From: Kribbella sandramycini
GTDB lineage: Bacteria; Actinomycetota; Actinomycetes; Propionibacteriales; Kribbellaceae
Direction of reading: 5' to 3'
Assembly: GCF_013131805.1 (NCBI RefSeq)
Contig: NZ_JABJRC010000002.1
Coordinates: 1,240,001 to 1,304,000 of the forward strand
DNA: 64,000 bases
Under the pieces are notes generated by a model. That model saw only the letters and a list, made by a program, of their open reading frames with translations, was not told where the DNA came from and made no database searches. This document shows, one piece after another, positions 53,174 to 61,829 of the stretch. The position numbers and the translations under genes were made by a program. Every line of letters starts with the position of its first letter. The stretch's first letter is position 1.

Positions 53174-53926
53174 TCAGTCGGTCTTCGCGGCCGGCGCTTC
53201 GGTCTTCTGCTCGTCCCGGACCTCGTCCTGGACCTTGTCCTGGACCGGCGGCGGGGTCGGCTGGGTGCCCTTGAGCATGTGGGTGAAGTTCTCCTTGACC
53301 TCTTCCCACTTGTCCGGGGAGAGCGAGCTGCGGAGCACGATGTACCCGACCCAGACGGTCAACCCGTAGAACGGCAGGCCGAGCGCGACCTTGGCGACGC
53401 CGAGCGCGCTGACATTGTCGGCCAGGTAGAGCGGGACCATGATCGCCAGCCGGACGCCGATCTGGGCGGTGAGCAGCAGCGTCACCCGGTTCAGCGCCCG
53501 GTAGAGCTCCGGGTCGCGCCGCCAGGCCAGCCAGGTCTGCGTGACCGCGCCGTACAACAGGCCGATCAGCGGGTACCGGGTGACGATCGTGAGCGCGTAG
53601 AGGACGAACCAGCCGCAGTTCATCAGGATGCCGGGCAGGAAGACGTCCTCGGCCTGACCCGTCCGGCTGGCGACGAACGCGGACAGGCCGACGCCGAAGA
53701 CGCCGCCGATCACGTTCGCGATCGGCTGTTTCCGGATCAGCCGGACCAGACCGACCAGGCCCGCCGTCGAGAGCGCGATGATCAGCGACAGCTTCAGGTC
53801 GTGGTCGGTGACCGCATAGGCGACCGTGAAGGCGATCCAGGGCAGGCCGATATCGGCCAGGGTGCCGAGCCAGCCGAGGACCTGCTTCGAGTTGGTCTTC
53901 TTCGGCTGTTCCGTCCGCTCAGCCAT
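53174..53926 (-). CDS. DUF3159 integral membrane protein
   Basis: A 250-residue protein of the actinobacterial DUF3159 family, with about six hydrophobic segments (IGLPWIAFTVAYAVTDHDLK, LPGILMNCGWFVLYALTIVT, VTLLLTAQIGVRLAIMVPLY, ALGLPFYGLTVWVGYIVL). The last 60 residues are charged and cytosolic (SPDKWEEVKENFTHML, VQDKVQDEVRDEQK). Function is unknown. It overlaps the upstream OB-fold gene by 8 bp and stands next to the K+ regulators, with which it is often neighbour in actinobacteria (my recollection). Confidence 0.88.
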   Translation of the reverse strand: MAERTEQPKKTNSKQVLGWLGTLADIGLPWIAFTVAYAVTDHDLKLSLIIALSTAGLVGLVRLIRKQPIANVIGGVFGVGLSAFVASRTGQAEDVFLPGILMNCGWFVLYALTIVTRYPLIGLLYGAVTQTWLAWRRDPELYRALNRVTLLLTAQIGVRLAIMVPLYLADNVSALGVAKVALGLPFYGLTVWVGYIVLRSSLSPDKWEEVKENFTHMLKGTQPTPPPVQDKVQDEVRDEQKTEAPAAKTD

Positions 53927-54308
53927 GGGCGGCCGTCGGACGCAGCTCGTACCGCGGGTTGAACATCACCCGGTCGCCGTCGACGACGCCGATCCGGCCC
54001 GAGGCCGTCAGCTCCGATCCCGGGTGGATCCCCGCGATCTTGCGCCGTCCGAGCCAGACCAGCTTCACCGTTCCGGTGCCGTCGTACAACTCACCCTCCA
54101 GTGCCGGTACGCCGCCGCGCGGGCTGAACGTGATCGTCCGCAACGTGCCGTACAGCGTGACGACCTCACGGTCGCGACAACCGGTGATGGACCGCGCGCC
54201 GCAGTCCTGCGCGTAGTCGCGGAGGACCTCGGCATCCTGCTGATCCCGGTCCCCGGCCAGTCCCCGGAAGGCCCGCCGGAACAGGCCGGCGGGTTTGTCG
54301 CTACCCAT
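53919..54308 (-). CDS. OB-fold nucleic-acid-binding domain protein
   Basis: A 129-residue protein with a predicted OB fold. The strands are visible in VVTLYGTLRTITFSPRGGVP, LEGELYDGTGTVKLVWLGRR and SELTASGRIGVVDGDRVMFN. The N-terminal 40 residues (GLFRRAFRGLAGDRDQQDAE) are helical and charged. It resembles the anticodon-binding OB superfamily (as in RecG or DnaE), but this short form has no assigned function. It overlaps the DUF3159 gene by 8 bp and follows DUF3710 closely. Confidence 0.83.
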   Translation of the reverse strand: MGSDKPAGLFRRAFRGLAGDRDQQDAEVLRDYAQDCGARSITGCRDREVVTLYGTLRTITFSPRGGVPALEGELYDGTGTVKLVWLGRRKIAGIHPGSELTASGRIGVVDGDRVMFNPRYELRPTAAHG

Positions 54309-54326
54309 GTGATCGAGTGTAGTCCG

Positions 54327-54992
54327 TCAGCCCTCTTCGGGCTCGATCGGTTCCGAGCCCGGCGGCAGCGTCAGCGGCAGCGACTCGCGGACCGCCATCG
54401 GCTCCGTGCCGCGGACGACGACGACCTTGCGCAGCGTCTCCTCCAGCGGCGGCGCGGCCTCCGCGTCGACGGCGGCGCGGCCGAGCACGGTCGCCCGGAG
54501 CAGCCAGCGCGGCCCGTCCACGCCGATCACCCGCGAGGTCTGGCTGTAGATCTTGCCGTCCGGGTCCTCGACCGGGACGACGAGCACCAGCTCGGTGCCG
54601 AACGGCCCCTCGGCCTCGGTGGCCGAGCCGCCCATCCGGTTCGCCTCGTCGGCGATCTCCTGGCGGACCTCGTCCCAGATCCCGCTCTTCTTCGGCGCCG
54701 CGAAGGCGCGCAGCTCCAGCGCGGACTCCTCGAGCACCAGCAGGATCGCCTGGACGGCGCCGCTCTGCTCGTCGACCTGCAGCCGCAGCTCCATCCCCGG
54801 CAGCCCGGTGATGTTCAGCGCGCCCAGGTCGATCCGGTCGTCCGCCTCCAGCAGCTCGGGCTCCACCTCGGTGGAGTCGAACGGCCCGCCGGCGACGTCC
54901 GCCGCCCCCGCGTCGGCATCGGTCTCGACGTCCGTCTCGGCGCCGAAGAATCCCGGCTCTTCCTCGTTCTTGGCCTTGCGGCGGAAGATCAC
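54327..54992 (-). CDS. DUF3710 domain protein
   Basis: A 221-residue protein of the actinobacterial DUF3710 family. The N-terminal 40 residues are acidic and disordered (FFGAETDVETDADAGAA). The conserved core begins DRIDLGALNITGLPGMELRL, with FAAPKKSGIWDEVRQEIADE and SRVIGVDGPRWLLRATVLG. No catalytic motif is evident. GTG start at 54992. It lies between dut and the OB-fold gene. Function unknown. Confidence 0.88.
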   Translation of the reverse strand: MIFRRKAKNEEEPGFFGAETDVETDADAGAADVAGGPFDSTEVEPELLEADDRIDLGALNITGLPGMELRLQVDEQSGAVQAILLVLEESALELRAFAAPKKSGIWDEVRQEIADEANRMGGSATEAEGPFGTELVLVVPVEDPDGKIYSQTSRVIGVDGPRWLLRATVLGRAAVDAEAAPPLEETLRKVVVVRGTEPMAVRESLPLTLPPGSEPIEPEEG

Positions 54993-55070
54993 AGCCCTTG
55001 CCTACTTCCTGTCTCGTTTCGTACGGCCGCCGTAGTCTCGCGCATCGGCGGTGTCATAGGGCGGACCTGA

Positions 55071-55523
55071 TCAGCGTGTCACACCGGCGAAGCCGCCGGT
55101 CGAGCCGTACCCGCCTTCGCCGCGCGCGGAGCCCGGCAATGTGGCCACCTCGACGAACTTCGCCTTCTCCACCTGCTGGATCAGCAGCTGCGCGATCCGG
55201 TCGCCGCGTTTCAGCGTCACCTCGGCATGCGGGTCCAGGTTGATCAGGCAGACCTTGATCTCGCCGCGGTACCCGGCGTCCACGGTGCCCGGGGCGTTCA
55301 CGATCGAGACGCCGTGTTTGGCCGCCAGACCGGACCGCGGGTGGATCAGGGCGACGTACCCGTCCTGGAGCGCGATTGCGATCCCGGTGCCGACCAGGCC
55401 GCGTTCGCCGGGCTTCAGGGTGATGTCGGAGACCGCCACCAGGTCCGCGCCGGCGTCGCCGGGATGCGCGTACGACGGGAGCGGCAGGTCGGGGTCGAGT
55501 CGCTGAATGAGAACCTCGGTCAC
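55071..55523 (-). CDS. dut: dUTP diphosphatase
   Basis: A 150-residue trimeric dUTPase that hydrolyses dUTP to dUMP and so keeps uracil out of DNA. All five motifs are present: [50 protein letters not shown] and the C-terminal arm [12 protein letters not shown]. The GTG at 55523 has a -10-like box 8 nt upstream and no ribosome binding site. It is divergent from the DUF3093 gene, a standard actinobacterial arrangement. Confidence 0.97.
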   Translation of the reverse strand: MTEVLIQRLDPDLPLPSYAHPGDAGADLVAVSDITLKPGERGLVGTGIAIALQDGYVALIHPRSGLAAKHGVSIVNAPGTVDAGYRGEIKVCLINLDPHAEVTLKRGDRIAQLLIQQVEKAKFVEVATLPGSARGEGGYGSTGGFAGVTR

Positions 55524-55531
55524 GAGAGGCG

Positions 55532-55537
55532 ACCCTA
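55532..55537 (-). promoter_or_regulatory. -10 box of dut (leaderless)
   Basis: On the minus strand TAGGGT ends 8 nt before the GTG at 55523. Confidence 0.35.
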
Positions 55538-55575
55538 CCGACGCGTTCCGGCGGGCCGCATGCCAGGCTGGTCCT

Positions 55576-56031
55576 GTGGGTGTCTACCGCGAACGTCTGA
55601 CCGTGCCGGTGTCCTGGTGGATCGTCTCGGCCGCAGCCGTCATCACGCTCTTCGTCATCACCGTCGTCCCGGCCGGACTGCTCGCCGGCGCGGTCGTCGG
55701 CGGCCTGTCGCTGGTGCTGCTGCTGGTCTGGCTGCTCCGGTACGGCGGCGCCCAGGTCGAGGTGGACGCCGACCGGCTCCGCGCGGGCCGGGCGGCCATC
55801 GAGCTCACCCACGTCGGCGCCGCCGAACCTCTGACCGGCGACGACGCCCGCAACGCGTTCGGCCGGGACTGCGACCCGAAGGCCTACCTCCTCCTCCGCA
55901 GCTACGCCCGCGGCGCCGTCCGGGTCGCGATCACCGACCCGCGCGACCCAGCGCCGTACTGGGTGATCGCCACCCGACACCCGGACCGCTTGGCAGCGGC
56001 TCTGAGCGGGCACAGCGTGGGAAGATCCTGA
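55576..56031 (+). CDS. DUF3093 membrane protein
   Basis: A 151-residue protein of the DUF3093 family. Two adjacent membrane helices ([20 protein letters not shown] and [20 protein letters not shown]) are followed by a soluble domain with [40 protein letters not shown] and [16 protein letters not shown]. Start GTG at 55576 places the first helix correctly; the earlier ATG at 55507 would add an unconserved leader overlapping dut. Function unknown. Confidence 0.87.
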   Translation: MGVYRERLTVPVSWWIVSAAAVITLFVITVVPAGLLAGAVVGGLSLVLLLVWLLRYGGAQVEVDADRLRAGRAAIELTHVGAAEPLTGDDARNAFGRDCDPKAYLLLRSYARGAVRVAITDPRDPAPYWVIATRHPDRLAAALSGHSVGRS

Positions 56032-56059
56032 CTGTCAGGAGTCGTTAGGAGGGTTTGCT

Positions 56060-56362
56060 GTGGTCGGAGCGAAGCTCGGCTGGAAGCTGGTCCAGGCCGC
56101 GTTCACCGTGGTGCTGGGGCTGGCCGCGAGCAAGGCGGTCAGCACCGCCTGGAAGGTCGGCTCCGGCGGGAAGCCGCCGAAGAACGGCCAGGGCGGCTAC
56201 GTCGAAGTCGTCGCCTGGGCCGCCGCCAGCGGTGCGGCCGCCGCGGTCGCGAAGCTGTTCGCGGAGCGCCAGGCGGCGTCGTACTACCTGAAGTCGACCG
56301 GTCACCCGCCGCCCGGCTGGGAGCAGAACGGCGAGTCCGCGCTGGTCAAGAAGATCGACTAG
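56060..56362 (+). CDS. DUF4235 small membrane protein
   Basis: A 100-residue protein with a first hydrophobic helix (KLVQAAFTVVLGLAASKAVS) and a second (VVAWAAASGAAAAVAKLFAE), as in the DUF4235 family. TTAGGAGGG ends 6 nt before the GTG, one of the strongest ribosome binding sites in the window. A terminator follows 11 nt after the stop. Function unknown. Confidence 0.87.
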   Translation: MVGAKLGWKLVQAAFTVVLGLAASKAVSTAWKVGSGGKPPKNGQGGYVEVVAWAAASGAAAAVAKLFAERQAASYYLKSTGHPPPGWEQNGESALVKKID

Positions 56363-56373
56363 AGGACATGACA

Positions 56374-56406
56374 ACGGGACCGATCCCCGGAGGGGGACGG
56401 TCCCGT
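56374..56406. terminator. terminator between DUF4235 and DUF4193 genes
   Basis: ACGGGACCG / CGGTCCCGT arms with a nested CCCC/GGGG stem, between convergent genes. Confidence 0.75.
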
Positions 56407-56436
56407 GCTGTCAAGGCGAAGTAGGGCGGCTGTGTG

Positions 56437-56736
56437 TCAGGCTGCGCAGTCGCGGCAGATCAACTGCCCGTTCTTCGTCTCCGCGAGCTGGCTGCGGTGG
56501 TGAACCAGGAAGCAGCTCGAACAGGTGAACTCGTCGGCCTGGCGCGGGAGCACCCGCACCGCCAGCTCTTCGTGGCTGAGGTCGGCGCCGGGCAGCTCGA
56601 AGCTTTCCGCGGCCTCCGCCTCGTCCTCGTCGACCTTGCCGGAGTTCTTGTCGTGACGGCGAGTCTTCAGCTCCTCGATCGACTCTTCGGAAGCGTCCTC
56701 GTCCGTTTTGCGCGGGGCGTCGTAATCAGTCGCCAT
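56437..56736 (-). CDS. DUF4193 zinc-ribbon-like protein
   Basis: A 99-residue acidic protein of the DUF4193 family, starting MATDYDAPRKTDEDASEESI. The C-terminus has two CxxC pairs, FTCSSCFLVHH and LICRDCAA, expected to bind zinc, preceded by the conserved SHEELAVRVLPRQADEFT. The middle is charged (TRRHDKNSGKVDEDEAEA). The family is common in actinobacteria and its role is unknown; a nucleic-acid or RNA polymerase partner is possible by analogy with other small zinc ribbons. Confidence 0.9.
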   Translation of the reverse strand: MATDYDAPRKTDEDASEESIEELKTRRHDKNSGKVDEDEAEAAESFELPGADLSHEELAVRVLPRQADEFTCSSCFLVHHRSQLAETKNGQLICRDCAA

Positions 56737-56853
56737 GGTGTTTCCCTGCCCTCTTCGTACCCGTGGTGTTGCCTTGCTGAGCCCTTGAACGGGTAACACG
56801 GCCGAGAAATTCCGCGCCCGGACAGCGCGCCGAACTTTCGTCCCCCGAAACCC

Positions 56854-56983
56854 TTGACAGCCAGGCCGGGACCGGCAACTACCGCTCCCGAGGACGGGAT
56901 TGTGCCCTATAAACGCCGTTCATGCACGATTCGGTCCATGCTGCGACCCGCGTGTCGGCAGAAATGTCAGGAGTGAACATCAA
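56854..56983 (+). other. low-GC intergenic stretch with promoter-like boxes and a tiny frame
   Basis: TTGACA at 56854-56859 and TATAAA at 56908-56913 are the most consensus-like boxes in the area but are not correctly spaced from each other. A 16-codon frame (ATG at about 56965, beginning MSGVNIKMRITAQ) ends at TAA inside the terminator hairpin. The region is clearly less GC-rich than its surroundings. It could be a small RNA or leader, or merely spacer. Confidence 0.25.
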
Positions 56984-57022
56984 AATGCGCATTACTGCTC
57001 AGTTCGTGCAGTAATGCGCATT
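56984..57022 (-). terminator. strong intrinsic terminator after inositol monophosphatase gene
   Basis: A perfect 15-bp inverted repeat, AATGCGCATTACTGC / GCAGTAATGCGCATT, with a 9-nt loop, followed on the minus strand by TTTTG. It begins at the stop codon of the leftward gene. Confidence 0.85.
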
Positions 57023-57816
57023 CACGCCCGGAGCGGGTCCGCGGCGGCCAGCAGGTCGTGGAACGCGGCGAAGACCCCCGGCGCGGCCGCGATCGACATC
57101 TCCGGCGACACCGGAGCGCCGTGCAGACCGCCGATCGTCGCCCCGGCCTCGGCCGCGATCAGCGCGCCGGCGCCGTAGTCCCACGGGTTCAGGCCGCGCT
57201 CGTAGACGGCGTCCAGCCGGCCGCAGGCGACGTAGCAGAGGTCGATCGCGCCGACCCCGATCCGGCGGATGTCGCGGATCTCGGCGATCAGGTGCTGGAC
57301 GACCTCGGCCTGCACCTTGCGCCGGACCGGGTCGTACCCGAAGCCGGTGCCGACCAGAGCCTTGGACAGCTCGGCGCAGTCGGACGCCTGGATCGGCCGC
57401 CCGTCCAGGTAGGCCCCGCCGCCCAGGGTTGCGGTGAACACCTCGCCCTTCGGCGCGTCCACGACCACGCCGGCCACCGTCGTCCCGTCCACCTCGACGG
57501 CGATCGAGACGGCGTACGTCGGGTGGTCGTAGAGGTAGTTCACGGTGCCGTCGATCGGGTCGACCACCCAGCGCACGCCGCTGGTGCCGAGCACATCGTC
57601 GCCCTCCTCGCCGAGGAACGAGTCGTCCGGCCGGGCGGCCAGCACGCGCGCGCGGATGAGCTCCTCGGACTCGCGGTCGACCGCGGTGACGATGTCGGTG
57701 ACCGTGCTCTTGGTGTCGGCGACGGTGATCCTGCCGCGGCGGCGCTCGACGATCAGCCGGGCGGCCTCCTCCGCGACGTCGACAGCCAGCTTGAGGAGGT
57801 CCTGAGGGTTGGTCAT
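57022..57816 (-). CDS. inositol monophosphatase family protein
   Basis: A 264-residue Mg2+-dependent phosphatase. The metal-binding motifs are [27 protein letters not shown] and the C-terminal [20 protein letters not shown]. Relatives hydrolyse inositol 1-phosphate, fructose bisphosphate or histidinol phosphate; the sequence does not separate these. In actinobacteria inositol is needed for mycothiol and phosphatidylinositol. Its ATG overlaps the hemH stop by ATGA. A strong terminator begins at its own stop. Confidence 0.93.
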   Translation of the reverse strand: MTNPQDLLKLAVDVAEEAARLIVERRRGRITVADTKSTVTDIVTAVDRESEELIRARVLAARPDDSFLGEEGDDVLGTSGVRWVVDPIDGTVNYLYDHPTYAVSIAVEVDGTTVAGVVVDAPKGEVFTATLGGGAYLDGRPIQASDCAELSKALVGTGFGYDPVRRKVQAEVVQHLIAEIRDIRRIGVGAIDLCYVACGRLDAVYERGLNPWDYGAGALIAAEAGATIGGLHGAPVSPEMSIAAAPGVFAAFHDLLAAADPLRA

Positions 57817-58895
57817 GCGGACACCTTCGGGTTGGCAGCGGGTCGGCGCAGGGCCGGGCAGCAGTCGTGGCGGCAGTCGTCCCAGGCCGGGCCGAGCTTG
57901 CCGACGCAGGGCCGCGCGGGCTGCTCGCCACGCTCGGCGGCGGCCCGCTCGACGACCAGGTCGCGCAGCATGGCCACGAAGGTCTCGTCCGTGCCCGGAG
58001 TGGCGGCCCGGGCCATCGGCAGGCCGAGCTTCTCGGCGGTCTTGGCCGCCTCGGTGTCGAGGTCGTAGATGACCTCCATGTGGTCGCTGACGAACCCGAT
58101 CGGGACGACGGCGACGCCCGGCGCGCCCGCAGCCGCCAGCGCCTCCAGGTGGTCGTTCACGTCCGGCTCCAGCCACGGCATCTGCGGTGGGCCGGAGCGG
58201 GAACAGTAGACCAGGTCGGAGCGGCGGGTCTGCCCGGTCCGGCGCTCCAGCTCGGCGTCGATCTCGGCGGCGACGTCCAGGTGCCAGTCGACGTAGCCGT
58301 CGCCGTCCGGGCCGCTGGTGTCGTTCATCGCGTTCGGGATCGAGTGCGTCACGTAGGCGACCGCGCTGCCCTCCGGCAGCGTGCTGAGCGCGTCTGCGGT
58401 CGCCTCCACGAACGAGCGGACGAAGCCCGGGTGGTTCGCGTAGTGGCGCAGCTTGTCCAGCCGGGGTGCACCGGGGATCTGCGCGGCGGCGTCCTCCAGG
58501 TTCTCCCGGTACTGCCGGCAGCCGGAGTACGACGGGTAGGCGGCTGTGACGACCACCACGGCGCGCTGGACGCCGTCCGCGGTCATCTCGCGCAGCGTGT
58601 CGGTCAGGTACGGCGCCCAGTTGCGGTTGCCCCAGTAGATGGGCAGGTCGAGGCCGATATCGGCGAACGACACCCGCAGCGCCTGCAGAAGGGCGCGGTT
58701 CTGGTCGTTGATCGGGCTCTTGCCGCCGAACAGGTAGTAGTGCTCGCCGACCTCCTTCAGCCGCTCGTCCGGGATCCCGCGACCGCGGGTCACGTTCTGG
58801 AGGAAGGGCAGCACGTCCTCGGGCTTCTCGGGTCCCCCGAAGGACAGGAGCAGGACGGCGTCGTACGGCGAAGGATCAGGCACACCCACTGGCAT
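57813..58895 (-). CDS. hemH: coproporphyrin ferrochelatase HemH/CpfC
   Basis: A 360-residue enzyme that inserts Fe2+ into coproporphyrin III to give coproheme, the substrate of HemQ at 8.2 kb. The core has [40 protein letters not shown] and the catalytic histidine in [13 protein letters not shown], with [16 protein letters not shown] near the end. The C-terminal extension ([20 protein letters not shown]) carries the cysteines that, with the Cys in SYSGCRQY, bind a [2Fe-2S] cluster in actinobacterial enzymes. Translation is coupled to the phosphatase gene. It is separated by about 46 kb from the other haem genes. Confidence 0.96.
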   Translation of the reverse strand: MPVGVPDPSPYDAVLLLSFGGPEKPEDVLPFLQNVTRGRGIPDERLKEVGEHYYLFGGKSPINDQNRALLQALRVSFADIGLDLPIYWGNRNWAPYLTDTLREMTADGVQRAVVVVTAAYPSYSGCRQYRENLEDAAAQIPGAPRLDKLRHYANHPGFVRSFVEATADALSTLPEGSAVAYVTHSIPNAMNDTSGPDGDGYVDWHLDVAAEIDAELERRTGQTRRSDLVYCSRSGPPQMPWLEPDVNDHLEALAAAGAPGVAVVPIGFVSDHMEVIYDLDTEAAKTAEKLGLPMARAATPGTDETFVAMLRDLVVERAAAERGEQPARPCVGKLGPAWDDCRHDCCPALRRPAANPKVSA

Positions 58896-58990
58896 GTTTC
58901 CAGTTTGTCAGCCGGGTGGTGACGACGGTGCGCGGGGTGACGGAGTGCGATGTCAGGACTTAGTACGCGAGCGGTTAAGGTGCAACTGAC

Positions 58991-60190
58991 ATGCTCAAGC
59001 CTTACGCACACCTGATGCGCCGCCCCGGCGCGGGGGCCTTCTTCAGCGCCGGCATCCTCGGGCGGATGCCGATCTCGATGGTCGGCCTCGGCATCGTCAT
59101 CCTGATCGCCCGCGAGAGCGGCTCGTACGGTCTGGCCGGCGCGGTCTCCGGGGTGGCAGTGATCGCCGGTGCGTTGACCGGGCCGGTGCAGGGCCGGTTG
59201 GTCGACCGATTCGGGCAGCGGACGCTGTTGCTCGTGGGGTCGCTGATCTGCACGGTCGGCCTGGCCGCGCTGCTGGTCGCCGTCCGCGCGGACGCACCGA
59301 CCTGGACGCTCTACGCGCTCGCCTTCATCACCGGTGGCACCCGCCCGCAGGTCGGCTCGTTCGTCCGGGCCCGCTGGAACCACCTGCTCGGCCGCGGCCG
59401 CGCGCTGCAGACGGCGTTCGCGCTGGAGGCGGTCGGCGATGAGGTGGTCTTCATCGTCGGCCCGGTGCTCGTCACGCTGCTGGCAACCGCAGTGAGCCCG
59501 TACGCCGGGCTGGCGGTGGCCGGTGTGCTCGGATTGGTCGGTGGGCTCTGGCTGGCGCTGCTGCGCGCGTCCGACCCGCCTGGGCGCGGTAAAGCGAACG
59601 GCAAGGAGCAGGCACCGATGCCGTGGGCATCGATCCTGCTGCTGTCCATCATCGGTCTGGGGCTCGGTGCGACGCTGGGCGGCGCTGAGGTGATCACGGT
59701 CGCCTTCACGACGCTCAAGGGTCAGGAGAGCATGTCCGGCGTCGTACTGGCGGTCTGGGCGTTCGGCAGCCTGCTGGCCGGGCTCTGGTACGGCTCAGTG
59801 CACTGGCGGGCTCCGGTCGAACGCCGCTTGCTGATCGGGACCATCCTGCTGGCGATCACGCTGGCGCCGCTCCCCTTCGTCGACAGCGTCGTACTGCTCG
59901 GTGTGGTGCTCTTCGGCTGCGGCATGACGATTGCGCCGACCATGGTCGCCGTCACCGCATGTGTTGAGGAATGGGTTCCGCCGGAGCGCCTGACCGAAGC
60001 GATCACCTGGACCGTCACCGGCATCCTCCTCGGCGTTGCGCCCGGAAACGCCGCCGCTGGGCATGCAGTCGACCTCTGGGGGCCGTCCGAGGCCTACTGG
60101 GTACCTGTGGGCGTCGGCATCGCCTGTGCGTTCGTAGCCCTCGCTGCGACCGCGTTCGCCCGGCCGCGGACGATGTTCGCGCACAACTAG
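58991..60190 (+). CDS. MFS transporter
   Basis: A 399-residue permease of the major facilitator superfamily with 12 predicted helices. The motif-A-like loop between helices 2 and 3 is GRLVDRFGQRTLLL, and the N-terminal helix holds FFSAGILGRMPISMVGLGIV. A charged mid-loop (DPPGRGKANGKEQAP) separates the halves. It resembles drug-efflux-type MFS proteins, but the substrate is unknown. AAGG precedes the ATG by 9 nt. Its TAG stop overlaps the stop codon of the convergent TRIC-type gene in the palindrome CTAG. Confidence 0.9.
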   Translation: MLKPYAHLMRRPGAGAFFSAGILGRMPISMVGLGIVILIARESGSYGLAGAVSGVAVIAGALTGPVQGRLVDRFGQRTLLLVGSLICTVGLAALLVAVRADAPTWTLYALAFITGGTRPQVGSFVRARWNHLLGRGRALQTAFALEAVGDEVVFIVGPVLVTLLATAVSPYAGLAVAGVLGLVGGLWLALLRASDPPGRGKANGKEQAPMPWASILLLSIIGLGLGATLGGAEVITVAFTTLKGQESMSGVVLAVWAFGSLLAGLWYGSVHWRAPVERRLLIGTILLAITLAPLPFVDSVVLLGVVLFGCGMTIAPTMVAVTACVEEWVPPERLTEAITWTVTGILLGVAPGNAAAGHAVDLWGPSEAYWVPVGVGIACAFVALAATAFARPRTMFAHN

Positions 60191-60792
60191 GCAGTACGCG
60201 GGAGGGGCGCGTTCCAGCCCCGGCGGATGGCCAGCAGCCGGATCACGAAGCAGGTGGCGACGGCGACGTACGGAACCCACAAGGCGTGGTAGTCGAGGGC
60301 TGAGGCGACCACGACGATGCCTGCGCCGAGGAAAGCTGGAGTGGCGTAGATCTCGCGCCGCAGGACGACGGGGACGCGGCCGCTGAGCAGGTCGCGGATG
60401 ACGCCGCCGCCGATCCCGGAGATCGTGCCGAGCAGCGCCGCGGACAGTGGCGACAAGCCGTAGTCGATCGCCTTCAGTGCGCCGGTCACGCAGAACAGCC
60501 CGAGCCCGGCCGCGTCGAAGATGTTCACCAGCCGCTCGAGCCGCTCGATCCCCGGGTGCAGAAAGAACGTCAGCAACCCGGCCGCCACCGGCACCACCAG
60601 ATATCGCCAGTCCTGCAGCGCGGTCGGCGGCGTCGCCCCGATCAGCACGTCCCGGATGAACCCGCCGCCGAGTCCGGTCACCAGCGCCAGCACCTGAATT
60701 CCGAACACGTCCAGCTGCTTCCGCACACCCACCAGCGCCCCGGTGATCCCGAACACGAAGATCCCGATCAAATCCAGCACGTGCAGAGCCAC
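60187..60792 (-). CDS. TRIC/UPF0126-type cation channel protein
   Basis: A 201-residue membrane protein made of two repeats of three helices, each ending in a glycine-rich segment: GIFVFGITGALVGVRKQLDV, GLGGGFIRDVLIGATPPTAL and GISGIGG-like GTISGIGGGVIRDLLSGRVP. This is the trimeric intracellular cation channel family, which conducts K+ in prokaryotes. The GTG at 60792 has TACGGT 6 nt upstream; further in-frame starts upstream are not conserved. The stop overlaps the MFS stop. Confidence 0.92.
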   Translation of the reverse strand: MALHVLDLIGIFVFGITGALVGVRKQLDVFGIQVLALVTGLGGGFIRDVLIGATPPTALQDWRYLVVPVAAGLLTFFLHPGIERLERLVNIFDAAGLGLFCVTGALKAIDYGLSPLSAALLGTISGIGGGVIRDLLSGRVPVVLRREIYATPAFLGAGIVVVASALDYHALWVPYVAVATCFVIRLLAIRRGWNAPLPRTA

Positions 60793-60798
60793 CCCCGA

Positions 60799-60804
60799 AC
60801 CGTA
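60799..60804 (-). promoter_or_regulatory. -10 box of TRIC-type gene (leaderless)
   Basis: On the minus strand TACGGT ends 6 nt before the GTG at 60792. Confidence 0.4.
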
Positions 60805-60834
60805 AACCACGAGCCCTCCCCACCCCGGGACGTC

Positions 60835-60840
60835 TACTCT
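60835..60840 (+). promoter_or_regulatory. -10 box of APH-like gene (leaderless)
   Basis: TACTCT ends 8 nt before the ATG at 60849. An in-frame GTG at 60843 lies too close to the box to be transcribed with a leader, favouring the ATG. Confidence 0.4.
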
Positions 60841-60848
60841 TCGTGGAC

Positions 60849-61820
60849 ATGAGCGGTCCACCCCACGTCGACTACCGAGCCACCTCCACCCGCCCCTCCT
60901 GGCCCGACCTCCCCACCGCCCTCCACGAAGCCCTGATCCTTGCCCTAGGCACCGAAATCGTCGCGGTCGCCCCCTCCGTCCGCTCCGGCTTCACCGGCGG
61001 TTTCGCAGCCCCCGCCCAGCTCGCCGACAACCGCCGCGCCTTCATCAAGGCCGCCCCCGCCCACCTCCACGCCCACACCGCCTACCAACGCGAAGCCGAA
61101 GTAGTCCCCCACCTCCCGGCCACCGCCAACGCCCCACGCATCATCACGAGCACCCACGCCGGCGACTGGTTCGCTGTGGTTTCGGAGTTTGTGGAGGGGC
61201 GGATGCCGGGGGCGCCTTGGACGGCTGCGGACTTCGCGGTGGTGACCGCACGGTGTGAGGCGATGGCCGAGGCGTTCGCGGTGAGCCCACTGGACGGGCT
61301 GACGAGCTTCTTGAGTGATGTGGGTGATGTGCTGGAGGTGCCGGGGCAGATCGCGCGCGGGGAGCGGGAGCTGCCGACGCGGTTGCAGCCGTGGGTGCCG
61401 AGCATCCTCCCGGAGCTGGCAGAGCTGGCCGCCCCGGCGACCGAACTGCTGGCGGCGACGACAGCGGCGCACGGCGACCTGCGGCCGGACAACCTGCTGA
61501 TCGACCAAGCCGGCGCGTGCTGGACGGTCGACTGGAACTGGCTGGCGCTCGGCCCGCGGTGGATCGACTGGGTGGGCCTACTACCGATGGCGCAGCACCA
61601 CGGCATCGACACAGCCACCGCAGTACGCCGCAGCCCGCTCACTGCCGACGTACCGGCCGAGGAGCTCGACTGCTTCGCCGCAGTGGTCGCGGCGTACATG
61701 CTGAAGTACCCCAACCTGCCTCCCCCGCCAGGCACGACAGCCGCCCTCCGCGAGCACCAGCGGTTCGCAGCATGGACATTCCTGGACTGGCTGGCGGTAC
61801 GACGTGGATGGACGACCTAA
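60849..61820 (+). CDS. aminoglycoside phosphotransferase (APH)-like kinase
   Basis: A 323-residue kinase-fold protein. The catalytic loop is AAHGDLRPDNLLIDQAG, with the DFG-like VDWNWLALGPRWIDW after it; FIKAAPAHLHAHTAYQREAE holds the ATP-binding Lys and Glu. Such proteins phosphorylate small molecules, only some of them antibiotics; no resistance should be assumed. The coding region switches from C-rich to G-rich codons near 61170 without any frame change. Confidence 0.87.
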   Translation: MSGPPHVDYRATSTRPSWPDLPTALHEALILALGTEIVAVAPSVRSGFTGGFAAPAQLADNRRAFIKAAPAHLHAHTAYQREAEVVPHLPATANAPRIITSTHAGDWFAVVSEFVEGRMPGAPWTAADFAVVTARCEAMAEAFAVSPLDGLTSFLSDVGDVLEVPGQIARGERELPTRLQPWVPSILPELAELAAPATELLAATTAAHGDLRPDNLLIDQAGACWTVDWNWLALGPRWIDWVGLLPMAQHHGIDTATAVRRSPLTADVPAEELDCFAAVVAAYMLKYPNLPPPPGTTAALREHQRFAAWTFLDWLAVRRGWTT

Positions 61821-61823
61821 CGT
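61818..61823 (+). promoter_or_regulatory. -10 box of fdhD
   Basis: TAACGT overlaps the stop codon of the APH-like gene and ends 6 nt before the fdhD ATG. AGAGG just upstream of the ATG could alternatively be a weak ribosome binding site. Confidence 0.35.
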
Positions 61824-61829
61824 AGAGGT

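Noticed and set aside
60849-61820. Antibiotic resistance gene
   Set aside because: The HGDLRPDN kinase motif defines a broad fold used on many substrates; nothing in the sequence or neighbours indicates an aminoglycoside.
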